A stretch of 64,000 bases of DNA from Marinomonas algicola (GTDB taxonomy: Bacteria; Pseudomonadota; Gammaproteobacteria; Pseudomonadales; Marinomonadaceae), in NCBI RefSeq assembly GCF_014805825.1, contig NZ_CP061941.1, positions 2,108,001 to 2,172,000 of the forward strand, written 5' to 3'. The notes under the pieces are model-generated. The model did no database searches. It was not told the DNA's origin and saw only the letters and a list, made by a program, of their open reading frames with translations. The translations under genes and the position numbers were made by a program. Each line of letters begins with the position of its first letter. Position 1 is the stretch's first letter. This document shows, in pieces, positions 34,482 through 44,389 of this stretch.

Positions 34482-35363
34482 ATGCGCATACTACTGTTCT
34501 TAGCAACAAATATGGCCGTTATTATTGTAGCCAGTATTGTTTTAAGTGTATTAGGTGTTGAGAGATATATTTCCAGCACTGGATTAAACCTCACTTCTTT
34601 ACTGGTTTTTTGTGCCGTATTCGGCTTTGTCGGCAGCTTCATCTCCCTATTCCTATCAAAAATGATGGCGAAAATGGGCTCCAGAGCCGTGGTCATAAAA
34701 GAGCCTAGTAATCACAAAGAAGCTTGGCTGTTAACAACAGTGGAAAAGCTTTCTAAGAAAGCGGGTATATCCATGCCTGACGTGGCTGTATTCCCAAGTC
34801 ATGACGCCAATGCCTTTGCCACAGGCTGGAACAAAAATGCCGCCTTAGTCGCTGTCTCTAGCGGAATGTTAGATCGTTTTTCTCCAGATGAAATAGAGGC
34901 GGTTTTAGGTCATGAGATTGGCCATGTAGCTAACGGCGACATGGTCACTCTAACCTTGATTCAGGGTGTTGTTAATACCTTTGTCATGTTCTTCGCTCGT
35001 ATCGCAGGGTATGCTGTTGATCAATTCCTAAGACGCAACGACAACGAAGAAAGCTCACCTGGCTGGGGATACTATATAGCCACCTTTATTTTTGAGATTC
35101 TATTTGGAATTTTAGCCTCGATGATCGTTATGTGGTTCTCTCGCTATCGCGAGTTCAAGGCCGACAAGGCTGGTGCTGAGCTTGTCAGTAAGAGTGCTAT
35201 GATTGCCGCATTAGTTCGCTTAAAGCAAGAGCATGAAGCGTCCCATATGCCTGAATCAATGTTGGCATTTGGCATACGACAAGGAAAAAAACCGACATTA
35301 GGGCATCTATTATCAAGCCACCCAGCGCTAGATGATCGCATTCAAGCACTGAAATCCTTATAG
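34482..35363 (+). CDS. htpX: Membrane zinc protease HtpX
   Basis: An inner-membrane M48 metalloprotease acting with FtsH in membrane-protein quality control; 293 residues. Two N-terminal membrane helices, the zinc motif VLGHEIGHVANGD near residue 140, two further helices (GVVNTFVMFFARIAGYAV and FEILFGILASMIVMWF), and the third ligand region SRYREFKADKAGAEL. ATG at 34482 preceded by GGAG. Confidence 0.96.
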   Translation: MRILLFLATNMAVIIVASIVLSVLGVERYISSTGLNLTSLLVFCAVFGFVGSFISLFLSKMMAKMGSRAVVIKEPSNHKEAWLLTTVEKLSKKAGISMPDVAVFPSHDANAFATGWNKNAALVAVSSGMLDRFSPDEIEAVLGHEIGHVANGDMVTLTLIQGVVNTFVMFFARIAGYAVDQFLRRNDNEESSPGWGYYIATFIFEILFGILASMIVMWFSRYREFKADKAGAELVSKSAMIAALVRLKQEHEASHMPESMLAFGIRQGKKPTLGHLLSSHPALDDRIQALKSL

Positions 35364-35386
35364 TCACTTGGTACATTACGCACTAA

Positions 35387-35420
35387 AAAGCAGTCTTTTT
35401 GAAACAAGAGAGACTGCTTT
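35387..35420. terminator. Bidirectional terminator between htpX and the PilZ gene
   Basis: AAAGCAGTCT pairs with AGACTGCTTT; a T-run follows on the minus strand, an AATTTT on the plus strand. Confidence 0.75.
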
Positions 35421-35438
35421 AATTTTAAATAAGAATAA

Positions 35439-36161
35439 TTATAAATTGTATTTCTGCTTTTCCAGAATAAACGCCGTTAAAATAATAGCCGCTTCTTTTG
35501 TCATATTAATAAACCTTACGCCGTAAACAAAAAAATACTCAGCCCCCATCCTCCCTAGAAAATCATTGTCAACTATACTGGCCTGAACTTGATCAAGCAT
35601 TTGTATTTCCTGAGCTCGTATTTCACAATCAAGCTTTAGTAGCTGCGGGTAACCTGCAACCTTAATATTGACGGCCATTTTCATCACTGAATTGACCGAG
35701 CCTATATCCTCCTTTGAAATCAGTTTTATCCCCCCAACACTCAAATCAATCACAATACCGTTTGAAGGTGTTGTAATACTATTAGCATCATCCGGTAAAA
35801 CGTCTAAGGTGCATATTAACTTTGTTTCTATTCTCATTGCTTGACGTACTACAGACGTTTCAACTTGCCTAGGATAGGCGATATGTAAATGAGGCGCAGG
35901 CTCTAAATAACTTTTGGCAATTTTGCTTGAAAAGGCTGAAACAGAAGTATTTAACATGAGTCGCACATTAACCACTTGACTGTCACGAACAATAATATTT
36001 TTACCATTTACTTTTGGACAAGAAACGATGAGAGAGCGGCTAGGAATAAACCCAATTATCTTTACCATATGCCTTGATGGGGGAGAGATAAACTCTATCT
36101 GGGCTTTTTCCCCAAGGTTTATACTCAGATCGTTTAATTGAGATTCAATTAGCTCAGCCAT
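35439..36161 (-). CDS. Flagellar brake/PilZ-domain protein (YcgR-like)
   Basis: A 240-residue cytoplasmic c-di-GMP effector. The N-terminal half resembles the YcgR (flagellar brake) beta-barrel. The C-terminal PilZ domain has an RxxxR-type motif in VVRQAMRIE and the (D/N)xSxxG motif in VIDLSVGGIKL. It lies 10 bases after pdxB on the same strand and may be read with epmC-pdxB. The GGDEF-EAL protein at 45487 is one possible source of the signal. Confidence 0.85.
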   Translation of the reverse strand: MAELIESQLNDLSINLGEKAQIEFISPPSRHMVKIIGFIPSRSLIVSCPKVNGKNIIVRDSQVVNVRLMLNTSVSAFSSKIAKSYLEPAPHLHIAYPRQVETSVVRQAMRIETKLICTLDVLPDDANSITTPSNGIVIDLSVGGIKLISKEDIGSVNSVMKMAVNIKVAGYPQLLKLDCEIRAQEIQMLDQVQASIVDNDFLGRMGAEYFFVYGVRFINMTKEAAIILTAFILEKQKYNL

Positions 36162-36171
36162 GACACCTTCT

Positions 36172-37317
36172 TTATTCAGTACGACTAGAAAAACCTAGTG
36201 CCGTAAAAATGTTATTGTTACCAACGTGACATGTATTTAGTTCATCACGCTCAATATAGTTTTTCCGCAAATTATCAAATGGCACTTTCTTTTGAGCGGG
36301 GCGTTTATAAGCTGACCTCATATAGCTGTCGTCCCTCATCACATCATATATCGAGTGTACAACTTTAGAGATAACATCTAAATCCCAGTCATCACGACTG
36401 GTTACTATAGATGAAATATACCCTTTTGAAATAGATTCTTCATCGTTATTTGATGTATCGATATTAAAGTGATCTAAAAACGCTTTAAATATCATTAACG
36501 TACCCATTTCTCTACCCTGCTTGCTGTAACCTGCAATATGCGGAGTCGCTATATCTACTAGGGATAAGGTTTCAGATGAAATAGCTGGCTCGTTTTCCCA
36601 AACATCAAAGACCAAACTAAGCCTAGAATCCAATTCAACATGTCGAGATAACAACGCCACCTCATCAACAACACCACCTCGTCCTGCAGAAATAATGCAC
36701 GCATTGGCTGATAAGTAGGCCAACGTATCTCGGTTTAGCATATGATAAGTTGGGTTAGTTCCATCTCGTGTGAGAGGCGCATGCAAACAAATAATATCGC
36801 ATTGCATTACGCGTTTCAGACTCGTGAAATTCACACCCTCAATATTTGCTTTAAATGGATCATACGCGACAAGATCACAACCAGCCATATCTAATCTGTT
36901 ATAAACGGTTGACCCAACATTACCAAATCCAATTACACCAATTTTTTTGTTTAGCCAGTCGATACCTTTATTTGAATGTAAATAACACAAAGAGCTAACA
37001 ACATAATCAGCCACTGCATTTGCATTACAACCAGGAGCGCTAGCAAAACCGATGCCATTTGACTGCAAGTAAGACTTATCAACATGATCAACGCCAATGG
37101 TTGCGGTTCCAACGAATTTTACCGAGGAACCTTTTAATAGAGATTCATTTACTTTAGTTACTGATCGCACCAACAATACGTCAGCATCAATGACCTGTTG
37201 ATTTGTTAACTTTCTTCCATCAACAAGAGTGACTTCACCAAAATCTGCAAACAATTCTCTTACTTTTGGCATATTCTCATCAGCAACAATGCGTAAATTT
37301 TTATTTAAGATACTCAT
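36172..37317 (-). CDS. pdxB: Erythronate-4-phosphate dehydrogenase
   Basis: NAD-dependent second step of the DXP-dependent pyridoxal phosphate pathway. 381 residues: VADENMPKV at the start, Rossmann motif GVIGFGNVGSTVYNRL, ISAGRGGVVDE, and TPHIAGYSKQG with the catalytic His. A C-terminal dimerisation domain of PdxB type is present. It overlaps the end of epmC by 17 bases. Confidence 0.95.
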   Translation of the reverse strand: MSILNKNLRIVADENMPKVRELFADFGEVTLVDGRKLTNQQVIDADVLLVRSVTKVNESLLKGSSVKFVGTATIGVDHVDKSYLQSNGIGFASAPGCNANAVADYVVSSLCYLHSNKGIDWLNKKIGVIGFGNVGSTVYNRLDMAGCDLVAYDPFKANIEGVNFTSLKRVMQCDIICLHAPLTRDGTNPTYHMLNRDTLAYLSANACIISAGRGGVVDEVALLSRHVELDSRLSLVFDVWENEPAISSETLSLVDIATPHIAGYSKQGREMGTLMIFKAFLDHFNIDTSNNDEESISKGYISSIVTSRDDWDLDVISKVVHSIYDVMRDDSYMRSAYKRPAQKKVPFDNLRKNYIERDELNTCHVGNNNIFTALGFSSRTE

Positions 37318-37819
37318 ATAACGATTTATTAATCTCTTGATATTTCAGTAAATATTCACAAAAGGCTTGAGCCCTTACTGGAAAGCCTATCTCTAAATAC
37401 TGATAGAATTGCTGCTGTACAGCTTCTTCAAAATGTGACGTATCGTAGTCAATCAGGCTCATATTATCCGCACTGACCCTAAAAGGCAGACCCAGTACTT
37501 TATGAAAAGCCATTTCAACGGCCTGAGGTTTGACCTCGACTGACTCAAATTTTTTCTGCATCTCAAGCGTTCGACTATCGGTTTCATACCAATACCCATA
37601 ATCTTCCATCTTTAACCGATCATGACCAGCAATACACCAATGACTAATTTCATGCAATGCACTTGAAACATAATCTAATCGAAAATAAATTTTCGCTGGC
37701 ACATCATTATTTTCAATAGGCGTGTAAAGAGGTTCTTCAGCCCCTCCAACCAAAATCACATTGAACTCATTTTTAAAACAGTCATTAAAACAGTCTATTA
37801 ACTTGTTAATGGCAAGCAC
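37301..37819 (-). CDS. epmC: Elongation factor P hydroxylase EpmC (YfcM)
   Basis: Hydroxylates the beta-lysyl-lysine of EF-P after EpmA/EpmB. 172 residues with the metal site SALHEISHWCIAG (HExxH) and the family block MEDYGYWYETDSRTLEMQKKFE. Start is a GTG at 37819. First gene of the epmC-pdxB unit. Confidence 0.92.
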   Translation of the reverse strand: MLAINKLIDCFNDCFKNEFNVILVGGAEEPLYTPIENNDVPAKIYFRLDYVSSALHEISHWCIAGHDRLKMEDYGYWYETDSRTLEMQKKFESVEVKPQAVEMAFHKVLGLPFRVSADNMSLIDYDTSHFEEAVQQQFYQYLEIGFPVRAQAFCEYLLKYQEINKSLYEYLK

Positions 37820-37873
37820 TCTTTCCCACGCTTAAAAGCAGCAATTATTCCATAGTTAATAGAATTTACCTAT

Positions 37874-37903
37874 AAAAAAACCTTAAGTGATTCCACTTAA
37901 GGT
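37874..37903 (-). terminator. Rho-independent terminator of gcvT
   Basis: ACCTTAAGTG and CACTTAAGGT form the stem; seven T follow on the minus strand. Confidence 0.9.
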
Positions 37904-37949
37904 CTTATTAAATTTAGTATTATACCAACTGAAACCTGTGCAACTAGGC

Positions 37950-39044
37950 TTAGCCTCTATAATAACGGCTTGGCACGAAAGGCATGACTGTTTTTTTCAG
38001 TGGGATATTTTTTCCTCTAACAACCGCATATAAATCGGCTTCCAACAATTCAGACTTAACATAGGCCATTACTATAGGCACAGATAAAGAAGGTGAAAAA
38101 CCGCCACTGGTCACGTTACCAACAACAGCACCGTCCGAATTGACAATTTCAACACCCTCTCTAACAGGCGCTTTACCATCAACAATAAAACCAACGCGCT
38201 TTAAAGCTGGCTTTTGATCGAATTCAGGTAAAATCTTATCATCACCCAAGAAACCACCTGCACGATCACCACCGGTACGGCGAACTTTTTGTATCGCCCA
38301 ATTCAAGGAAGCACTTACAGGGGTCGTTGACTCAGTAATATCATGACCGTAAAGACACAAACCCGCTTCTAAACGAAGTGAATCTCGTGCTCCTAAGCCA
38401 ATCCATTCAACTTCTGACGACTCAAGTAAGGTGTTTGAAAATGCAACGGCATGGTCAGAAGGTACCGATATTTCATACCCATCTTCTCCAGTGTAACCAG
38501 AGCAACTCACCCAAATTTCAACCCCTTCCCAGTTGAACTTTTTGCTCTGCATAAACACCATATCAACCACTTCTGGCACCAAATTCGACATAACAGACCT
38601 AGCTGATGGTCCTTGTAATGCTAATAACGCTCTGTCTTCTATTGGTTCAACTACGCAGTCAACCAAAGAGGCCTTCATATGTTCAATGTCTTGCTCTTTA
38701 CAGGACGCGTTAACCACAACAAAAACGTGCTCTCCCCAATTCGCAAACATTAAATCATCAGAAATTCCACCATCAACAGTGGTAAAAAGCCCATATCTCT
38801 GTGTGCCTTCCGCCAAACCGAGGACATCTACAGGTAAAATCCCTTCTAATTTTTGCTTAACACTGTCACCAGACAGCATTACCTGCCCCATATGCGACAC
38901 ATCAAACAACCCTGCGTGTTCACGTACCCACAAATGTTCTTTTTTAACACCCAATGGATATTGAACCGGCATTTCATACCCCGCAAACTCAACCATTCTA
39001 GCGCCAGCTTCTAGATGTAAATCAAATAACGGTGTTTTTTTCAT
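37950..39044 (-). CDS. gcvT: Glycine cleavage system T protein (aminomethyltransferase)
   Basis: Transfers the aminomethyl carbon from lipoyl-GcvH to tetrahydrofolate, releasing ammonia. 364 residues: TPLFDLHLEAGARMVEFAGYEMPVQY at the N-terminus (in pieces), EHAGLFDVSHMGQV, DDLMFANWGEHVFVVVN, GYTGEDGYEIS and RDSLRLEAGLCLYGHD. It is divergent from glyA-gcvH-gcvP across 396 bases holding two identical palindromes. Confidence 0.96.
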   Translation of the reverse strand: MKKTPLFDLHLEAGARMVEFAGYEMPVQYPLGVKKEHLWVREHAGLFDVSHMGQVMLSGDSVKQKLEGILPVDVLGLAEGTQRYGLFTTVDGGISDDLMFANWGEHVFVVVNASCKEQDIEHMKASLVDCVVEPIEDRALLALQGPSARSVMSNLVPEVVDMVFMQSKKFNWEGVEIWVSCSGYTGEDGYEISVPSDHAVAFSNTLLESSEVEWIGLGARDSLRLEAGLCLYGHDITESTTPVSASLNWAIQKVRRTGGDRAGGFLGDDKILPEFDQKPALKRVGFIVDGKAPVREGVEIVNSDGAVVGNVTSGGFSPSLSVPIVMAYVKSELLEADLYAVVRGKNIPLKKTVMPFVPSRYYRG

Positions 39045-39070
39045 GATATCGCCCCATAAACTTTAGTTTT

Positions 39071-39086
39071 GTTTCCAATCGGAAAC
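39071..39086. promoter_or_regulatory. Palindromic operator, gcvT-proximal copy
   Basis: GTTTCCAATCGGAAAC: six-base arms around AATC. It lies 27 bases upstream of the gcvT start codon, so on the message or close to the promoter. Confidence 0.75.
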
Positions 39087-39264
39087 AGAGTAACTATTTT
39101 CACCACTAAATTACAAGAAAAAAATAGTTGGAATACATCAAAGTACCCATTCTGAAGCAGGCGAGAAAGCACTAAATAATCCTTAACAGACAAATAAACA
39201 CAGGCTATATCTGCAAATTAACAAGCAAAAATCATTAAAAATAAAAATATTTAAAAAAAAGCTT

Positions 39265-39280
39265 GTTTCCAATCGGAAAC
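39265..39280. promoter_or_regulatory. Palindromic operator, glyA-proximal copy
   Basis: An identical GTTTCCAATCGGAAAC, again preceded by TT. A plausible -10 (TACTAT, 39289-39294) starts nine bases after it, so a bound protein would cover the -35 region of the glyA-gcvHP promoter, as expected for repression. Confidence 0.75.
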
Positions 39281-39440
39281 TTTTGTTTTACTATTTGAAT
39301 ATTGCAGCACAGTTTAATAATGACTATAGCTCAAGAAAAACTGATCTTTTTTCATTATTTAAAGCAAAGCAAGTGATATTATATGCAGGTCCACTTTGCA
39401 CACTTGTGCGTACTTGAATAAATAGAGAGGAAATTTACGA

Positions 39441-40718
39441 ATGTCTAATACTGATATATTTTTCAGCCAAGACTTATCCCAAAGTGATGCTGAACTGTTC
39501 TCGACTCTTGTTAAAGAAAACGAGCGTCAAGAGACGGGTATTGAATTGATTGCGTCTGAAAACATTGTGTCTAAAGCCGTGCTTCAGGCTCAAGGATCGG
39601 TTCTAACAAACAAGTACGCTGAAGGTTACCCTGAAAAGCGTTACTATGGCGGTTGTGAAGAAGTAGACGTTACTGAAAAACTTGCTATTGATAGAGCTAA
39701 GAAGCTTTTCAACTGTGAATTTGTAAACGTTCAACCACATTCAGGGGCTCAAGCAAACGGCGCCGTATTTTTAGCTCTTTTGCAACCAGGCGATACCATT
39801 TTAGGCATGTCTCTCTCTGCTGGTGGTCATTTAACTCACGGAGCGCCACCTGCTCAATCTGGCAAATGGTTTAATGCCGTTCAGTACGGTGTTTCAAAAG
39901 AAACATTAAATATTGATTACGATGCTGTAGAAGCACAAGCAATCGAATGCAAACCAAAGCTAATCATTGCTGGTGGTTCAGCAATACCTCGCACAATTGA
40001 CTTTAAGCGTTTCAGAGAGATTGCGGATAAAGTTGGTGCTTACCTAATGGTTGATATGGCACACATTGCGGGACTTGTTGCGACCGGTGTTCATCCATCA
40101 CCACTTGAGCACGCTCATATTGTAACAACAACTACTCATAAAACATTACGCGGCCCTCGAGGCGGCATGATTCTTTCAAATGATTTAGACATTGGTAAGA
40201 AAATCAATTCTGCTGTTTTCCCCGGCTATCAAGGTGGTCCTCTTATGCATGTTATCGCGGGTAAAGCGGTTGCATTCGGAGAAGCGCTTCGCCCAGAGTT
40301 TACTGATTACATTAAACAAGTCGTTAAAAACGCACAAACACTTGCGGCTGTTATGATTGAACGCGGGTGCGATGTGGTCACTGGCGGTACGGATACTCAC
40401 TTAATGCTTGTTGACCTTCGTCCTAAAGGACTAAAAGGCAACGTTGTTGACCAAGCATTAGAACGTGCAGGCATTACTTGTAACAAAAATGGCATCCCTT
40501 TCGACACAGAAAAACCAATGGTTACTTCTGGTATTCGTTTAGGTACACCTGCTGCAACAACCCGCGGTTTTGGTGAAGCAGAGTTTCGTCAAGTTGGTCA
40601 CCTAATCAGCGATGTACTCGATGGCTTGATTGAGAAACCTGAAGGCAATGCGGAAGTTGAAGCTCGAGTTCGCAGTGAAGTAATGGATTTATGTAAGCGT
40701 TTCCCACTTTATCGTTAA
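39441..40718 (+). CDS. glyA: Serine hydroxymethyltransferase
   Basis: PLP enzyme interconverting serine and glycine with tetrahydrofolate. 425 residues: ELIASENIVS, TNKYAEGYPEKRYYGGCE, VDMAHIAGLVATGVHPSP, and the PLP lysine in TTTTHKTLRGPRGG. Placed in front of gcvH and gcvP, this copy is likely dedicated to glycine catabolism (serine formation from glycine) and could be a second glyA; the genome count is unknown here. Confidence 0.96.
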   Translation: MSNTDIFFSQDLSQSDAELFSTLVKENERQETGIELIASENIVSKAVLQAQGSVLTNKYAEGYPEKRYYGGCEEVDVTEKLAIDRAKKLFNCEFVNVQPHSGAQANGAVFLALLQPGDTILGMSLSAGGHLTHGAPPAQSGKWFNAVQYGVSKETLNIDYDAVEAQAIECKPKLIIAGGSAIPRTIDFKRFREIADKVGAYLMVDMAHIAGLVATGVHPSPLEHAHIVTTTTHKTLRGPRGGMILSNDLDIGKKINSAVFPGYQGGPLMHVIAGKAVAFGEALRPEFTDYIKQVVKNAQTLAAVMIERGCDVVTGGTDTHLMLVDLRPKGLKGNVVDQALERAGITCNKNGIPFDTEKPMVTSGIRLGTPAATTRGFGEAEFRQVGHLISDVLDGLIEKPEGNAEVEARVRSEVMDLCKRFPLYR

Positions 40719-40728
40719 ATAAATGCGC

Positions 40729-40764
40729 CGTCAGGAACACGATTTTAAAAAAGTGCTCCTGACG
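40729..40764 (+). other. Intercistronic hairpin between glyA and gcvH
   Basis: CGTCAGGA(A)CAC pairs with GTG(C)TCCTGACG around an AT-rich loop. It has no T-tract and the next gene follows at once, so it may protect or partly attenuate the message. Confidence 0.55.
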
Positions 40765-40782
40765 ACTGAATGAGGCTAAATT

Positions 40783-41166
40783 ATGAGCAATATCCCAGCA
40801 AATTTAAAATACGCAGAATCACATGAATGGGTTCTTGATAATGGCGATGGCACTGTCACTGTAGGCATTACAGATCACGCACAGGAATTATTAGGTGACG
40901 TTGTTTACGTTGAACTTCCTGATGTCGGTACAGAGGTAAATGCAGCAGAACAATTTTCCTTGGTTGAATCTGTTAAGGCGGCTTCTGATATTTATGCGCC
41001 AGTTTCGGGTGAGATCATTGAAGTTAATGAAGCGCTTTCTGACGAACCAGAGATGATAAACGATGCGCCTTTCGAAGGTGCATGGATTGCCAAAATTAAA
41101 ATGAGTGAAGCATCTGAATTAGACGCGCTATTAGATGCCACTGGATATGAAGCGATCATTGAATAA
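40783..41166 (+). CDS. gcvH: Glycine cleavage system H protein
   Basis: The lipoyl carrier of the complex, 127 residues. The modified lysine lies in LVESVKAASDIYAPVSG near residue 65; WVLDNGDGTVTVGITDHAQ and GDVVYVELPDVG precede it. Start ATG follows GAGG. Confidence 0.97.
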   Translation: MSNIPANLKYAESHEWVLDNGDGTVTVGITDHAQELLGDVVYVELPDVGTEVNAAEQFSLVESVKAASDIYAPVSGEIIEVNEALSDEPEMINDAPFEGAWIAKIKMSEASELDALLDATGYEAIIE

Positions 41167-41219
41167 AGGTTAGTTGAAGGTTTCCTCATATAGAAGCCGC
41201 TCAACGACTTAAGTCAAAA

Positions 41220-41250
41220 GCCTTACTTAATCTTTTCTTTTAAGTAAGGC
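41220..41250 (+). other. Intercistronic hairpin between gcvH and gcvP
   Basis: GCCTTACTTAA pairs perfectly with TTAAGTAAGGC. No T-tract; probably an mRNA stability element or attenuator. Confidence 0.55.
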
Positions 41251-41284
41251 CTCCCCCAAATTTAAAAAAAGGTGTTTAACTACC

Positions 41285-44161
41285 ATGACTTCGTGCATTC
41301 GTGATTTACTTGGAAACGATGAATTTATTGCTCGCCACATTGGCCCTGATGAGGCCGAAAAGCAATCTATGTTAAATGCTCTAGGCATCGACAGCTTGGA
41401 TGCATTAATTGAGAAGACAATTCCTCAAGCAATTCGCCAAAACACTTTAGATATGAGCCAGCAACCAGTCACAGAAATTGAAGCGCTGACTCAACTAAAA
41501 GCAATCGCTTCCAAGAATAAAATCGCGAAGTCATTTATCGGCCTTGGCTACCATGACACCTTAGTGCCCTCTCCTATATTACGTAATTTATTAGAAAACC
41601 CAGGTTGGTATACTTCATATACCCCTTATCAACCTGAAATTTCTCAAGGGCGCTTAGAAGCGTTATTAAACTTCCAACAGGTTGTCATTGACTTAACTGG
41701 AATGGAAATTTCAAACGCCTCTTTGCTCGATGAAGCAACGGCGGCAGCGGAAGCTATGACTCTCATGGCTCGCTCAAATAAAAAGAAATCAAACCTGTTA
41801 TTTATTGCTGATAACTGCTTACCTCAAACAATAGACGTTGTAAAAACACGAGCGGATATGCTTGAAATTGAGTATGTCATCGATAATGTTGCAAATATAT
41901 CAACTCACGATATTTTTGGCGCCATTGTTCAATACCCAGGAACTGACGGTGTTGTTGAAGATTTAACGCCCATTATCACAAAGTGCCATGAACAGAAAGC
42001 GCTAGTAAGCGTTGCAGTTGACCTGCTTTCACTTGTGCTATTGAAATCACCTGGTGAAATGGGGGCGGATATTGTATTTGGCTCGAGTCAACGCTTTGGT
42101 GTTCCGATGGGGTTCGGTGGCCCTCATGCTGCTTTCTTAGCAACTAAAGATGCATACAAGCGTTCTATGCCTGGTCGTATTATTGGTGTATCCATTGATA
42201 GACACGGCAATAAAGCCTTGCGTATGGCAATGCAAACACGTGAACAACACATTCGTCGTGAAAAAGCGACATCCAACATATGTACAGCTCAAGCGTTACT
42301 GGCCATGATGGCGGGCTTCTATGCCGTTTATCACGGACCAAAAGGTCTAAAGCGCATTGCGAATCGGGTAGCAAGCTTAACTCACTGCTTTGCTGAAGCC
42401 GCTAAGAAAAGTGGATTTAGCTTAAATAGCTCATACTTTGATACATTGGTTATTGAGACGGGTGATAATACCGATCAGATAATGCAAGCTGGCGCTGATA
42501 AACTGATGAATTTTTATCGTTTATCAGATTCTCAGATATCGATTTCTTTTAGTGAAACAACTGAAACAAAAGACATGGTTGAGCTAGCTCGATGTTTTGG
42601 GTTCACAATGACATTGGAAGAAGTTGAAAGCTTTACTGGCTGTGTCGGTTTTAACGATAATCTTCTTCGACAAGATGATATTTTGACTCATCCTGTGTTC
42701 AATACTCATCACAGTGAAACCGAATTAATGCGCTACATGCATCAACTCGAAGTAAAAGACATCGCGCTTAACCAAAGTATGATTGCACTTGGCTCTTGTA
42801 CCATGAAGCTAAATGCGGCGTCAGAAATGCTTCCTGTAACATGGGCTGAATTTGGTCGAATCCATCCATTCGCCCCAGAAAATCAAGTAACTGGATATCA
42901 AACCCTGCTTGATGAACTTGTTGAAATGTTATCCAAATCAACTGGTTATGACACTATGTCATTACAACCAAACTCAGGTGCTCAAGGTGAGTATGCTGGA
43001 TTGATTGCAATCGACCGCTACCACAAATCCCGGGGTGACCATAACCGTAACATTTGCTTAATCCCAAGTTCTGCACACGGCACTAACCCAGCATCCGCTG
43101 CTCTCGCGGGTATGAAGGTAGTGATTGTTAAGTGTGATAATGAAGGCAATATAGATGTTGAGGATTTGGCCGCTAAAGCAGAAAAACACGCGGATCAACT
43201 GAGTTGTATAATGGCCACCTACCCTTCAACACACGGTGTTTTCGAAGAAGCCATTCGTGAAGTATGTGATATTGTTCATAAGTTTGGTGGCCAAGTTTAT
43301 ATCGATGGAGCAAACTTAAATGCTGTTGTCGGTATTGCGCCTCCAGGCTTGTTTGGTGGTGATGTATCTCACCTTAACTTACATAAAACATTCTGCATTC
43401 CTCACGGTGGCGGCGGTCCAGGTATGGGTCCAATCGGTGTGAAATCTCATTTAGCGCCCTTTTTACCAGGACATTCTGTAAAGCCTGTTACAGCGCTTGA
43501 CTTAGTCAGCGATGTTCAAAATGGTGCCGTCTCAGCCGCACCTTACGGCAGTGCGAGCATTCTAGTGATCACTTGGATGTATATGAAAATGATGGGGGAT
43601 GAAGGCCTAAGATCGGCGACTTTCCATGCTATCTTAAATGCCAACTATGTCGCTAAGCGATTAGAAGCGCATTATCCAATCCTATTTACTGGCACAAACG
43701 GTACCGTTGCTCATGAGTGCATTATTGATATTCGCCCTCTTAAAGAAAAATCTGGTATTTCTGAAGAAGACATTGCCAAGAGATTAATTGACTTTGGCTT
43801 CCACTCACCAACGATGTCATTCCCAGTCGCTGGAACACTGATGATAGAGCCTACCGAGTCTGAGAACCAAGAGGAAATTGATCGCTTCTGTGATGCTATG
43901 ATTCAGATTCGTAAAGAAATCAGCAAAGTGCAAAACGGTGAATGGACATTAGAAGACAACCCTATCGTTCATGCCCCACATACTGCCGACAGTCTGCTCG
44001 CTAGCGAATGGCCTCATAGCTATACACGCAAAGAAGCGGCTTACCCTCTTAGTTGGATTACTGAACGCAAATACTGGCCACCTGTTGCTCGCGTCGACAA
44101 TGTGTTCGGAGACCGCAATTTAATTTGTTCATGCCCTCCTATTGAAAGTTATGAAGATTAA
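41285..44161 (+). CDS. gcvP: Glycine dehydrogenase (decarboxylating), P protein
   Basis: The PLP-dependent P protein decarboxylates glycine and loads the aminomethyl group on GcvH. At 958 residues it is the single-chain form. Seen: FIARHIGPDE at the start, SFIGLGYHDTLVPSPILRN, GVDISSLLD-like segments, SAHGTNPASA, and the PLP lysine in NLHKTFCIPHGGGGPG. Strong terminator follows. Confidence 0.97.
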   Translation: MTSCIRDLLGNDEFIARHIGPDEAEKQSMLNALGIDSLDALIEKTIPQAIRQNTLDMSQQPVTEIEALTQLKAIASKNKIAKSFIGLGYHDTLVPSPILRNLLENPGWYTSYTPYQPEISQGRLEALLNFQQVVIDLTGMEISNASLLDEATAAAEAMTLMARSNKKKSNLLFIADNCLPQTIDVVKTRADMLEIEYVIDNVANISTHDIFGAIVQYPGTDGVVEDLTPIITKCHEQKALVSVAVDLLSLVLLKSPGEMGADIVFGSSQRFGVPMGFGGPHAAFLATKDAYKRSMPGRIIGVSIDRHGNKALRMAMQTREQHIRREKATSNICTAQALLAMMAGFYAVYHGPKGLKRIANRVASLTHCFAEAAKKSGFSLNSSYFDTLVIETGDNTDQIMQAGADKLMNFYRLSDSQISISFSETTETKDMVELARCFGFTMTLEEVESFTGCVGFNDNLLRQDDILTHPVFNTHHSETELMRYMHQLEVKDIALNQSMIALGSCTMKLNAASEMLPVTWAEFGRIHPFAPENQVTGYQTLLDELVEMLSKSTGYDTMSLQPNSGAQGEYAGLIAIDRYHKSRGDHNRNICLIPSSAHGTNPASAALAGMKVVIVKCDNEGNIDVEDLAAKAEKHADQLSCIMATYPSTHGVFEEAIREVCDIVHKFGGQVYIDGANLNAVVGIAPPGLFGGDVSHLNLHKTFCIPHGGGGPGMGPIGVKSHLAPFLPGHSVKPVTALDLVSDVQNGAVSAAPYGSASILVITWMYMKMMGDEGLRSATFHAILNANYVAKRLEAHYPILFTGTNGTVAHECIIDIRPLKEKSGISEEDIAKRLIDFGFHSPTMSFPVAGTLMIEPTESENQEEIDRFCDAMIQIRKEISKVQNGEWTLEDNPIVHAPHTADSLLASEWPHSYTRKEAAYPLSWITERKYWPPVARVDNVFGDRNLICSCPPIESYED

Positions 44162-44185
44162 TTGTAGGAAGTTAGTGTAATTATC

Positions 44186-44211
44186 AAGGGCCAGATTTCT
44201 GGCCCTTTTTT
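44186..44211 (+). terminator. Rho-independent terminator of gcvP
   Basis: AAGGGCCAG-ATTT-CTGGCCCTT followed by T's. Confidence 0.92.
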
Positions 44212-44389
44212 ATACACTTAAGCATAATAATATTAGACTCGCTTTATTCATTCTTTTTCAAATAGTCAGTGATTGTCTCCACACTTCAAAGCGATTCCAT
44301 ACCGTCTTCACCAATAGTCCTAGTAAAAACGAAAAAGTTTGTTACACTTTTTAATATGACTATTATTTTATGATGAGTACTAACATGTA

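Larger units (their letters stand above)
39045..39440. promoter_or_regulatory. Divergent gcvT / glyA control region
   Basis: This 396-base AT-rich region has no gene. It carries two copies of one 16-bp palindrome, one beside each gene set. I looked for the glycine riboswitch that controls gcv in many bacteria and saw none of its conserved elements. Control therefore appears to rest on a DNA-binding regulator. Confidence 0.7.

Noticed and set aside
39045..39440. Glycine riboswitch upstream of gcvT or glyA
   Set aside because: None of the conserved riboswitch blocks was visible on either strand.
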